Of a stretch of 64,000 bases of DNA, positions 16,141 to 23,667 are shown piece after piece (within the stretch, counting starts at the first letter, position 1; every line of letters starts with the position of its first letter). The position numbers were made by a program, and so were the translations under genes. The stretch comes from Candidatus Ancaeobacter aquaticus. Lineage in GTDB: Bacteria; Auribacterota; Ancaeobacteria; Ancaeobacterales; Ancaeobacteraceae. The DNA is taken from the NCBI GenBank assembly GCA_030765405.1, contig JAVCCP010000040.1, forward strand, positions 1 through 64,000, given 5' to 3'. The notes under the pieces were generated by a model. That model saw only the letters and a list, made by a program, of their open reading frames with translations. It had not been told where the DNA came from and did no database searches.

Positions 16141-16170
16141 TGCATCGCCCCGATTTATCGGGGCGGTGCA
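16141..16170. terminator. Strong hairpin between convergent genes (CCCCGATTTATCGGGG family)
   Basis: TGCATCGCCCCGAT pairs with ATCGGGGCGGTGCA (14 bp, one G-T pair) around TT. It lies 14 bp after the DUF2892 stop and 17 bp before the stop of the convergent TPR gene. No T-tract on either strand. Probably a bidirectional transcript end, built from a dispersed palindrome. Confidence 0.65.
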
Positions 16171-16186
16171 AGTAGTATGACAGTCC

Positions 16187-17305
16187 CTATTTAAATCTAA
16201 TGTGTGTTGAACGTTTTTGCCAGCTTGGTTCAACTTTTACGTGAGAGATCTTTTCTGAATAAGGGATTTCTGTTTTAAAAAAAGTGTACTGTTCAGGCCT
16301 GAGATTGCGTGGCGATGTAGTAAAATAAGTCTGTTCCAATAAATTGTTATCTTTATCATAGAACTGCACGGTGAGCTTGACGTCTTTTGCGACTTCTAAT
16401 CCCATGTTTTCAACCATACCCTTAACGATAAAGGTGTCTCCCTGACGGTAATTATATTCTTCTAAGACCTTTATTATAGCCGAATTAATTTCATTATAAG
16501 TGCTTCCTAGATTTTGTGCATATACTAATCGTGCAAGTATTTTTAGTGTGGGGTCAAACTGGCCCGCATTCCAAAATGCTTCTTTAGCCTTGTCAAGTTG
16601 TCTGGAATGATAATAGGCTTTACCTAACCTGAAGTATGGTAAAGCCTTTTTGGGATTTTCGTAAACTAATTTGGAAAGATATTGTATAGCATCAGAATAG
16701 TTGTTTTCACGCAATTTAAACAGTCCGTAATCATAGAGCGCTTCTTTGTTATCAGGTTCTATCTCTAATATGGTGTCTAATGATGCGTATGCGCTATCAA
16801 TATCACCATTGTAATAGTATGCGTTTGCTATGAACAGCAACGTGTTTATGCGTATTGCGGTATCGGCAGTATTCAGCGTAAGCGCTTTTTTGAGTGTATC
16901 TATACATTTGCTGAAATCGCCTTTTTTATAATACAATGTTCCTAATCTTTTATAACCGTTGATGTTTTCAGGAAAAAGTTCACACAATTTCTTATAGTTT
17001 TCCTCAGCCGCATTCCAGTCTTTGAGTTTTTCATTGCAGACACCCATATAAAACAAGCCGATCGGTGAATCAGGTTTAATATCTGATATTTCTGTAGCGT
17101 ATTGTAATGCCTCCTTATAATAGGAGTCTTTATTTAGTGCTATGATCAATTTTTCGTACGTTACAGGATTATCAGGATTTTCGTTAACTACTTCCTGTAA
17201 TCTTTTAATTTCAGGGGAATAGTCCGGACCTTTAGCGCAGGAGTAACAGATCAGAGAAGCTGCAAGAAATATACATGCTACAGAGATAAATCTAGATGTG
17301 TGCAT
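16187..17305 (-). CDS. TPR-repeat (lipo)protein with C-terminal beta-sandwich
   Basis: 372 residues. N-terminal signal with a Cys at residue 23 (LICYSCAKG), a weak lipobox, so a lipoprotein anchor is likely but not certain. From ~30 to ~265 there are about seven tetratricopeptide repeats (for example GLFYMGVCNEKLKDWNAAEENYKK, ALPYFRLGKAYYHSRQLDKAKEAF), a scaffold for protein contacts. Residues ~285-365 (GDTFIVKGMVENMG, VKLTVQFYDKDNNLLE, EQYTFFKTEIPY) resemble the FxLYD small beta domain. Its stop codon lies inside a piece of the GGGACAGTCCCTATTT repeat. Role unknown; a periplasmic assembly factor is plausible. Confidence 0.75.
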   Translation of the reverse strand: MHTSRFISVACIFLAASLICYSCAKGPDYSPEIKRLQEVVNENPDNPVTYEKLIIALNKDSYYKEALQYATEISDIKPDSPIGLFYMGVCNEKLKDWNAAEENYKKLCELFPENINGYKRLGTLYYKKGDFSKCIDTLKKALTLNTADTAIRINTLLFIANAYYYNGDIDSAYASLDTILEIEPDNKEALYDYGLFKLRENNYSDAIQYLSKLVYENPKKALPYFRLGKAYYHSRQLDKAKEAFWNAGQFDPTLKILARLVYAQNLGSTYNEINSAIIKVLEEYNYRQGDTFIVKGMVENMGLEVAKDVKLTVQFYDKDNNLLEQTYFTTSPRNLRPEQYTFFKTEIPYSEKISHVKVEPSWQKRSTHIRFK

Positions 17306-17447
17306 AATACCCCCATTGTTTTATGTTTTGACAGGGTAAATAAACTAAACATAAATATACCATATCAAGAATAATAGTCCATGCAAAACAGATATGGTCT
17401 CAAAAAAGGGGATCGCTCCCATTTAGTTGAAAAATGACATTCTTTAC

Positions 17448-17476
17448 TTGCCAAAGTGAAAAAATTTAGATATAAT
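17448..17476 (+). promoter_or_regulatory. Sigma-70 type promoter for the beta-PGM/OtsB-GH65 operon
   Basis: TTGCCA at 17448-17453, 17-bp spacer, perfect TATAAT at 17471-17476, 53 bp before the TTG start. Confidence 0.75.
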
Positions 17477-17528
17477 CACTAAAGTCCAAGGGGATATGTA
17501 GCCAAACAAGGTTTTATAAGGGGTAGTT

Positions 17529-19145
17529 TTGAGTAAATTTTCATTTGATGCAGTAGTGTTTGATCTTGATGGTGTCATTACAACCACTGCAAAGGTCCAT
17601 GCGACCTCTTGGAAGATGGTTTTTGACGAATATCTCCATTTCAGAGAAGAGAAATATAATGAACCGTATAAAGAGTTCACGATTGACGGTGACTATCTCC
17701 AGTTTGTTGATGGTAAACCCCGCTATGATGGCGTTAAAAGCTTCTTAAAATCAAGAAATATTAGAATTCCTTTCGGCGCAATGACTGATCCGTCTGATAG
17801 GGAAACGGTATGCGGGATAGGAAATAAAAAGAATGACACTTTTCGTACAGCACTTGATAAAGAAGGTGCTGATGTCTATCCTTCTACGATAGCATTTATC
17901 AATTCTTTACATGAAAAAGGTATTAAAGTAGGAGTTGCCTCATCGTCACGCAATTGTCTTCCCATACTCCAAAATGCGGGTATAGAACACCTCTTTGAAA
18001 CACGTGTTGATGGGGAGGTATCACTTAAGCTTCATCTTAATGGAAAACCTGAACCGGACATATTTGTTTTAGCGGCAAAACAGTTGGGGACGATTCCCGC
18101 ACGGGCAGTTGTGGTAGAAGACGCTAGCTCTGGAGTGCGTGCCGGTAGGAACGGTGGGTTTGGTTTGGTTTTAGGTATTGCCAGAAAAGATAATGTAGCA
18201 GAGCTTAACCGTAATGGTGCAGACGTTGTTGTGTGTGATATGGAGGGAGTGACGTTAGGATGTGTCGAAGAGTGGTTTCATAAAACTGCTCGGCCACTTT
18301 CTTCTTCGTGGGATACTCGGGGCTCACAAAGAGACCTTGTTGGCATGGAATCAGAAATGAAATGCGTAGGGACAATCAACCCCTGTTATTTTAGGCCGGC
18401 CAAATGGGCTTTTTTTGGTAAGAAAAAACCGGTCATTTTTCTTGATTATGACGGGACACTTACCCCGATCGTTGAAAGACCAGAGCTCGCGGTGATATCT
18501 GAGGATATGCGCCAAACCGTAAAACAACTTGCCGAAAAGTATACCGTTGCTATCGTTAGTGGCCGAATGAGAGAAGATGTACAGAATCTACTGGGTATCG
18601 AAAATATATTCTATGCAGGCAGTCATGGTTTTGATATTGCTGGTCCTGGTTTTTCAATGGTACAGCATGAAGCCGAAAAAACGATTCACATTGTCGATAA
18701 AGTTATAGTCCATCTCAAAAAAGAGCTTGGAACCATTGATGGAGTGATTATTGAAGAGAAAAAATTCTCTGTAGCAGTGCATTATCGGTTAGTCGATGAA
18801 AAACATTTACCGCAGATCATCCGTGTTGTTGAAGAAGTAGTAAAGAGTGAGCATTCTCTGCGGCTTATGAACGGTAAAAAAGTATTTGAGATTTTGCCTA
18901 ACATTGAATGGGATAAGGGTAAAGCTATTCGGTGGATAATGAGCGCATTAAAGATTACGTGGTTGAAATCATCTGTGATATATATCGGTGATGATGTAAC
19001 TGATGAAAACGCATTTCGATTTATTCGTACACGGGGCACAGGAATACTCGTTGATGAATCAACGAGACCGTCAGCTGCAGATTTTCAAGTATCAATACCT
19101 GATGAGGTAAAGACCCTTTTTGAAAAAATCATTTCAAGCTCTTAA
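17529..19145 (+). CDS. Beta-phosphoglucomutase-like HAD domain fused to trehalose-6-phosphate phosphatase
   Basis: 538 residues, TTG start after AAGGGG. Domain 1 (~1-250) is a HAD phosphatase of the beta-phosphoglucomutase subfamily: FDLDGVITTTAKVHATSW (DxD nucleophile loop), ASSSRN, GKPEPDIF and VVEDASSGVRAG. It should interconvert beta-glucose-1-phosphate and glucose-6-phosphate. Domain 2 (~295-538) is OtsB: FLDYDGTLTPIVERP, IVSGR, AGSHGFDI, IGDDVTDENAFR; it hydrolyses trehalose-6-phosphate. The gene overlaps the GH65 phosphorylase by 26 bp. Order PGM-OtsB-GH65 is the same as in the single long OtsB1 protein of mycobacteria (Rv2006). No otsA lies in the window, so the source of trehalose-6-phosphate is not seen. 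Confidence 0.88.
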   Translation: MSKFSFDAVVFDLDGVITTTAKVHATSWKMVFDEYLHFREEKYNEPYKEFTIDGDYLQFVDGKPRYDGVKSFLKSRNIRIPFGAMTDPSDRETVCGIGNKKNDTFRTALDKEGADVYPSTIAFINSLHEKGIKVGVASSSRNCLPILQNAGIEHLFETRVDGEVSLKLHLNGKPEPDIFVLAAKQLGTIPARAVVVEDASSGVRAGRNGGFGLVLGIARKDNVAELNRNGADVVVCDMEGVTLGCVEEWFHKTARPLSSSWDTRGSQRDLVGMESEMKCVGTINPCYFRPAKWAFFGKKKPVIFLDYDGTLTPIVERPELAVISEDMRQTVKQLAEKYTVAIVSGRMREDVQNLLGIENIFYAGSHGFDIAGPGFSMVQHEAEKTIHIVDKVIVHLKKELGTIDGVIIEEKKFSVAVHYRLVDEKHLPQIIRVVEEVVKSEHSLRLMNGKKVFEILPNIEWDKGKAIRWIMSALKITWLKSSVIYIGDDVTDENAFRFIRTRGTGILVDESTRPSAADFQVSIPDEVKTLFEKIISSS

Positions 19146-21576
19146 CCAAAAAAAGTCAAAAGATACTTCCTGTTGGAAACTTACGTATAATCATTTCGAT
19201 CCTGTTCAGGAAGGGTTACGGGAATCACTGTGCACTCTTGGGAACGGGTATTTTGGTGTACGCGGCGCTGTGATTGAAACACCTGCGACCCGTATTAATT
19301 ATCCCGGAATGTATATGGCCGGAGTGTTTAACAAGATCCCGACCCCTATAGCAGGCAAAAACATATATAACGAAGATTTTGTAAACTGCCCGAACTGGCT
19401 TATCCTCACATTTAAAGTCGGCACCGGTAACTGGAACAGAGTCTCTCTACGTGAAATCCTCTCATACGAACAAGTGCTCAATATGCAAAGCGGTATCCTC
19501 ACCAGAAAGTATCGTATTCAAGACCAAGAAGGTCACAGGACAACAGTTGAGACACATGTTATTGCAAGTATGGCTGATCCGCATTGCGGGGCAATTAAAT
19601 ATACCATTATTCCCGAAAACTATGATGATACTGTAACGGTACGGTCGGTGCTTGATGGTACGGTACAAAATACTGGTGTTCCACGGTACAAAGAACTAAA
19701 TTCTCAGCACCTCACACTCGATAAAATTGGTCGTATGGGAAAAAATGGCGTGTATCTTTCAGTGAAAACAAGTAGATCACGTGTCATAATCGTCCAGGCT
19801 TCAATTTTTCGTGTATTTAAAGGAGCAAGTGAGATTCATCCGGCGGTACACACAGAAATTATTCAGAAGAAAAAGATATGTCAGGAACTACACTTTCATG
19901 CCCAGAGGAAGAAAAAGTATACATTTGAAAAGAGTGTCTCAATATATACGTCACGAGACAAAAATATACGCAACCCGCTTAAAGCAGCATGTGATTCAGT
20001 AAAAAAAGCACCGCGATTTGACCAAGTATTTAATCAGCATAAAAAAACATGGCGAAAACTCTGGAAGATGTTTGATATCGAGATAAGCGGTGATACCTTT
20101 TCCGAAAGGGTGTTACGTCTCCATACATTTCATCTTTTACAAACCGCCTCCATACATAATCAGAATATAGATGCAGGACTTCCTGCACGAGGATTGCATG
20201 GCGAATCTTACCGGGGACATATTTTTTGGGATGAAATATTCGTTATGTCGTTTTTCTATCTCCAGGAACCGCTTATCGCAAAAGCGCTTTTGATGTATCG
20301 ATATAATCGTTTACCGGAAGCACGGAAATATGCCGCGAAAAATAAATATAGAGGATCAATGTTTCCGTGGCAAAGCGGCTCAACAGGTGTTGAGGAAACA
20401 CAAACTATACATTTAAATCCCATATCAGGTAAGTGGGGTCCCGACTTCAGTTGTATTCAGCGGCACATTTCCTTTGATATTGCTTATAATGTATGGCAAT
20501 TCTGGAAACATACAAATGATATTGAATTTTTATATAAATATGGCGCTGAATTAATCCTATCAATAGCACAGTTTGGCGGAAGCCTTGCTTATTATGATAA
20601 AAAAGACGACGCGTATCATACAAAAGGTATTATGGGCCCGGACGAATTCCACGAACGCTTACCCTTATCATCAGAACCGGGGGTAAAAGATAATGCATAT
20701 TCAAATATGATGATTGTCTGGACTTTGTTAAAAGCACAAGAAGTTTTACAAGTGTTATCTCCTAGTCAGCAAAGAAATATACTTAAGAAAGTAGGGGTAA
20801 ACGAACAGGAGTTAAAACGATGGGATGATATTACCCGTAAAATGAATATCGTCATGAATGATGATAATATTATTAGCCAGTTTGACGGGTACTTTGACCT
20901 TAAGGAACTTGATTGGGAAAGCTATAGAACAAAATACGGAAATATTCATCGTATGGACAGAATTTTGAAATCTGAAGGAAAATCACCCGACGAGTATAAG
21001 TTAGCGAAACAGGCTGATGTTTTGATGCTTTTTTATCTCTTTCCTCTTGATGAAGTGAAAGAGTTGTTTGAACGGTTAGGCTATCAGATGAACATAAATA
21101 TTCTCCGGAAGAATTATGATTATTATGAGAAGCGAACAAGTCACGGATCTACGCTCAGCATGATTGTGCATTGTTATATCGCCTATATGTTAGGTAGAGT
21201 TCGTGAAGGGTGGTCGTGGTATACCAATGTTCTCAAATCAGATTTGAATGATACACAGGGAGGAACCACTGCAGAAGGAATACATACGGGAGTTATGGGT
21301 GGATCAATTGATATAGCAATGCGCCGTTTCGCGGGAATTGATATACGGTACGATCACATAAAGGTTGATCCGCATCTTCCACGATTGTGGAACTCTGTCC
21401 GGGTGCAATTTATATTTAAGGGAACAGTATTTATTTTTACGGTGACAAAAAGTTCTCTTACAATAGAGATACGAAGCAAAAAAACAAAGAGAAAATCTTT
21501 CCCTCTTGAAGTACAGGGAAAAAGTTACCGTGTGTTGTATGGTGCGAAGCGTACGATACCTTTAAAAAAGAAGTAA
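19120..21576 (+). CDS. Glycoside hydrolase family 65 disaccharide phosphorylase
   Basis: 818 residues, probable TTG start at 19120 inside the upstream gene; no ATG lies earlier than the conserved region. GH65 landmarks: YNHFDPVQEGLRESLCTLGNGYFGVRG at the N-terminus, the (alpha/alpha)6 core with GRGLHGESYRGHIFWDE-like text (~residue 360), the general acid Glu in MGPDEFHER, the phosphate-binding region near TSHGSTLS, and DTQGGTTAEGIHTGVMGG. Enzymes of this family split trehalose, maltose or kojibiose with phosphate to beta-glucose-1-phosphate and glucose. The neighbouring beta-PGM would process the product and OtsB points to trehalose. Specificity cannot be read from sequence alone. Confidence 0.88.
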   Translation: MKKSFQALNQKKSKDTSCWKLTYNHFDPVQEGLRESLCTLGNGYFGVRGAVIETPATRINYPGMYMAGVFNKIPTPIAGKNIYNEDFVNCPNWLILTFKVGTGNWNRVSLREILSYEQVLNMQSGILTRKYRIQDQEGHRTTVETHVIASMADPHCGAIKYTIIPENYDDTVTVRSVLDGTVQNTGVPRYKELNSQHLTLDKIGRMGKNGVYLSVKTSRSRVIIVQASIFRVFKGASEIHPAVHTEIIQKKKICQELHFHAQRKKKYTFEKSVSIYTSRDKNIRNPLKAACDSVKKAPRFDQVFNQHKKTWRKLWKMFDIEISGDTFSERVLRLHTFHLLQTASIHNQNIDAGLPARGLHGESYRGHIFWDEIFVMSFFYLQEPLIAKALLMYRYNRLPEARKYAAKNKYRGSMFPWQSGSTGVEETQTIHLNPISGKWGPDFSCIQRHISFDIAYNVWQFWKHTNDIEFLYKYGAELILSIAQFGGSLAYYDKKDDAYHTKGIMGPDEFHERLPLSSEPGVKDNAYSNMMIVWTLLKAQEVLQVLSPSQQRNILKKVGVNEQELKRWDDITRKMNIVMNDDNIISQFDGYFDLKELDWESYRTKYGNIHRMDRILKSEGKSPDEYKLAKQADVLMLFYLFPLDEVKELFERLGYQMNINILRKNYDYYEKRTSHGSTLSMIVHCYIAYMLGRVREGWSWYTNVLKSDLNDTQGGTTAEGIHTGVMGGSIDIAMRRFAGIDIRYDHIKVDPHLPRLWNSVRVQFIFKGTVFIFTVTKSSLTIEIRSKKTKRKSFPLEVQGKSYRVLYGAKRTIPLKKK

Positions 21577-21590
21577 AGGAGGGTGATTAT

Positions 21591-22373
21591 ATGACCCAGG
21601 AAAAAAGAGTCCTTATAGTTGATGGTGACGCAGTATTGTCTGAAGTGCTTGAAGCCCGGTTATTAAAAGAGGGGTATTTAGTCGATTTTGCACATAACGG
21701 CAAAGATGCTATTGATGTATTGAATTCTACCTGGATTGATTTGATTGTCATGGAAATTGATCTAGATGGTGATATGAACGGATTTCAGCTTTTTAAGATA
21801 TTAAAAGAGGACAAGGATTTTCAACGTATACCGGTTATTGTTCAGACGAGTAAAGCTGCAATGCGGGAATCATTTGAAACGATGGGTGTTGACGAGTATT
21901 TTGTAAAGCCGTATTCAGTGAAACTGCTTATTGATGAAATAAAAGATATTTTAACAAAAAAGATTTTAGTTTTAGTGAGCGATAAAAAGTCTGCAGATGA
22001 CATTATTAGTAATATTGATAAATACGGTTTTCAGATCGATCTAATGCACGATATACACACCTATAGTTATCATGCACTATCGTTCAGATATTGCATTGCC
22101 ATTGTTCAGTATAAGATGAGTACCAATATGGATGACACCCCTATACACATTGTCCGCAGAGGTGTTAAAAATACTCAGGTGCCGGTCATTGTTTGTAGCG
22201 CATTAAAGAAAAGTGAGATGAATAAAAAAGAAGCGCAGGAAGCAAAAATTGTTAAAGGAAGATGCACCAAACTGCATGCATGCGAATTTATGTATAAAGA
22301 CCACTTTAAGAAACAGTTTCATGAAGCAGCAGTAAAACATCTAAAAATGCATTGTATAAATCCTCTCGTCTAA
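21591..22373 (+). CDS. Response-regulator receiver protein with Glu at the phosphorylation site
   Basis: 260 residues, preceded by AAAGGAGGGTGATT. Residues ~5-122 form a CheY-like receiver: LIVDGDAV, DLIVMEIDLDGDMNGFQL, the switch Thr in VQTSKA and Lys in FVKPY. The usual phospho-accepting Asp (DLIVMD) is Glu here, residue 55, which often mimics or replaces phosphorylation. Residues ~123-250 look like a second, degenerate receiver-type alpha/beta domain (ILVLVSDKKSADDIISNIDKYGF, VPVIVCSALKK) followed by a Cys-containing tail. No DNA-binding domain is seen. It follows GH65 by 14 bp and precedes the CBS gene by 12 bp, so likely the same operon. Confidence 0.8.
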   Translation: MTQEKRVLIVDGDAVLSEVLEARLLKEGYLVDFAHNGKDAIDVLNSTWIDLIVMEIDLDGDMNGFQLFKILKEDKDFQRIPVIVQTSKAAMRESFETMGVDEYFVKPYSVKLLIDEIKDILTKKILVLVSDKKSADDIISNIDKYGFQIDLMHDIHTYSYHALSFRYCIAIVQYKMSTNMDDTPIHIVRRGVKNTQVPVIVCSALKKSEMNKKEAQEAKIVKGRCTKLHACEFMYKDHFKKQFHEAAVKHLKMHCINPLV

Positions 22374-22385
22374 AAGGAGGCAGGT

Positions 22386-22862
22386 ATGGCACAGAATAGT
22401 ACAAGTAAGTTGAAGGCATTTACACGGAAACTAAAAGCTGTTAAAGCAGGCGATATTATGACAAAACATGTCATAACGACTACTGAGGACGCGCATCTGG
22501 CAGATGTTGCCGAGATTATGTTAGAGTCACGCATAAGCGGTATGCCGGTTGTTAATAAGAAAGGCAAAGTAATCGGTATTATTACTGAGAACGATTTATT
22601 TGTTGTTATGGACATGATCAAATCCGGCGATGTTATGGAAAACGGAAAACTTGCGGTATCAAACCCCACGGTACGGTTTAGCATGTCTACAGAAATATCC
22701 CAGGTAAAGAAAACGACCTCATTAGATGAAATACTTGTTATAATGAAATTTCGCAACAAACATACTATACCGGTGTTTGATAAAGGAAGAATGGTTGGTG
22801 TGGTAGGTAGGCGCGATGTCTTTAAGAGCTTTTATAATATAGTTAAAGAACTTTATTTGTAG
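22386..22862 (+). CDS. CBS-domain pair protein
   Basis: 158 residues with AAAGGAGG upstream. Two CBS motifs: first ~20-80 (AGDIMTKHVITTTEDAHLADVAEIMLESRISGMPVVNKKGKVIGIITENDL), second ~105-150 (TTSLDEILVIMKFRNKHTIPVFDKGRMVGVVGRRDV). CBS pairs bind adenine nucleotides and act as energy sensors. Stand-alone protein; partner unknown. Directly after the receiver gene. Confidence 0.88.
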   Translation: MAQNSTSKLKAFTRKLKAVKAGDIMTKHVITTTEDAHLADVAEIMLESRISGMPVVNKKGKVIGIITENDLFVVMDMIKSGDVMENGKLAVSNPTVRFSMSTEISQVKKTTSLDEILVIMKFRNKHTIPVFDKGRMVGVVGRRDVFKSFYNIVKELYL

Positions 22863-22893
22863 TAGTATTGTAAATAGTAAGGAGCCTCAGGTA

Positions 22894-23079
22894 ATGGGAA
22901 ACAGTGATAACAGAAATCCGAATTGTGCGTGCACCTATCCGGGCTGTCCGCGGCACGGTATTTGCCGCGAATGTGTAGCGTACCACCGAAAGAACGGTGA
23001 GCTTACCGCATGTTATTTTGATAAAGAAACCGAAAAAACGTATGACAGATCAATAGATAATTATATGCAAAACAGATAG
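22894..23079 (+). CDS. Small Cys-rich protein (DUF6485-type)
   Basis: 61 residues with AAGGAGCC upstream. Six Cys: CACTYPGCPRHGICRECV and one in TACYF, so a zinc or iron site is likely. Matches in style the DUF6485 family of tiny anaerobe proteins. Function unknown. Its stop codon is directly followed by the leader of the next small gene. Confidence 0.75.
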   Translation: MGNSDNRNPNCACTYPGCPRHGICRECVAYHRKNGELTACYFDKETEKTYDRSIDNYMQNR

Positions 23080-23118
23080 ATGAAACCTATCTATAAAGGG
23101 CTAAATAAAGGAGGCATA

Positions 23119-23319
23119 ATGAACACTTTTTCAAAGATTGTATGTGTTGTTTCTTTAATGGGTATGATGTGTGTGGGATGTGCTCCGAAAGAAATTGGAA
23201 GCTATAAGGAATATCCTAATGCAGACAGAGCTACAGCAATGGAAGTGCAAGAAGATAAAAGTTTTCGTTTGCCGGCAGAAGCTGACGAAGGTTATGACGA
23301 AATCGGCACCCCTGAATGA
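23119..23319 (+). CDS. Small lipoprotein (66 aa)
   Basis: Start at 23119 after AAAGGAGGCATA; an in-frame ATG at 23080 has no ribosome site. Signal peptide with lipobox (LMGMMCVGC), Cys at residue 21, then ~45 acidic residues without a recognisable fold. Family unknown. Followed immediately by the composite palindrome at 23324. Confidence 0.65.
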   Translation: MNTFSKIVCVVSLMGMMCVGCAPKEIGSYKEYPNADRATAMEVQEDKSFRLPAEADEGYDEIGTPE

Positions 23320-23323
23320 AATT

Positions 23324-23375
23324 AAAAAGGGGACTGTCCCATTTATTTTGAATAAATAGGGACTGTCCCCTTTTT
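23324..23375. repeat. Composite GGGGACTGTCCCC palindrome (two copies, head to head)
   Basis: AAAAAGGGGACTGTCCC, then ATTTATT-TTG-AATAAAT, then AGGGACTGTCCCCTTTTT. Each copy is itself a palindrome and the pair forms one long near-perfect hairpin of about 24 bp per arm ending in five T. It can serve as the terminator of the small-gene operon. Confidence 0.85.
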
Positions 23376-23667
23376 AAACTATCCTATTCTCTTACCGCCG
23401 CGGTGTACCATAGTAATCCTTCCTAGATTTTCTAGGAAAATCCTCAAAAATGGGATAGTTTCCCCTACGGGGACCAAATTCTTGGAAACGCTACCCGTTT
23501 CCTAAGGGCGGCTGGCAAAAGCCACTGTCTTTCGAGCCTCACAAACATATAGCCAAACAACCATATTTTTGATATATAGGAGTGTGGCACTCAAAAGAGA
23601 ATGTCTTCAAATTTCTACAGTAAGCAATCTACATAGGCGTGGATAAAAAGGTAACGAGGAGGTTGTC
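23376..23667 (+). other. Non-coding region with several hairpins upstream of carB
   Basis: No ORF of note. Visible inverted repeats: AAACTATCC (23376-23384) with GGATAGTTT (23453-23461) enclosing TTCCTAGA-TTT-TCTAGGAA (23420-23438); then TCCCC-TAC-GGGGA (23461-23473); then GGAAACG-CTACC-CGTTTCC (23484-23502); then TGGC-AAAA-GCCA near 23512. Such a chain of helices suggests a structured RNA or a degenerate mobile palindrome cluster. It does not match any riboswitch core I know. The carB ribosome site GAGGAGG lies at the end. Confidence 0.55.

Noticed and set aside
23440-23560. Riboswitch (cobalamin or cyclic di-GMP type) upstream of carB, suggested by GCCACTG and GCAAAAGCC
   Set aside because: The other conserved core elements of those classes are missing and carB is not a usual target. 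Kept only as an unidentified structured region.
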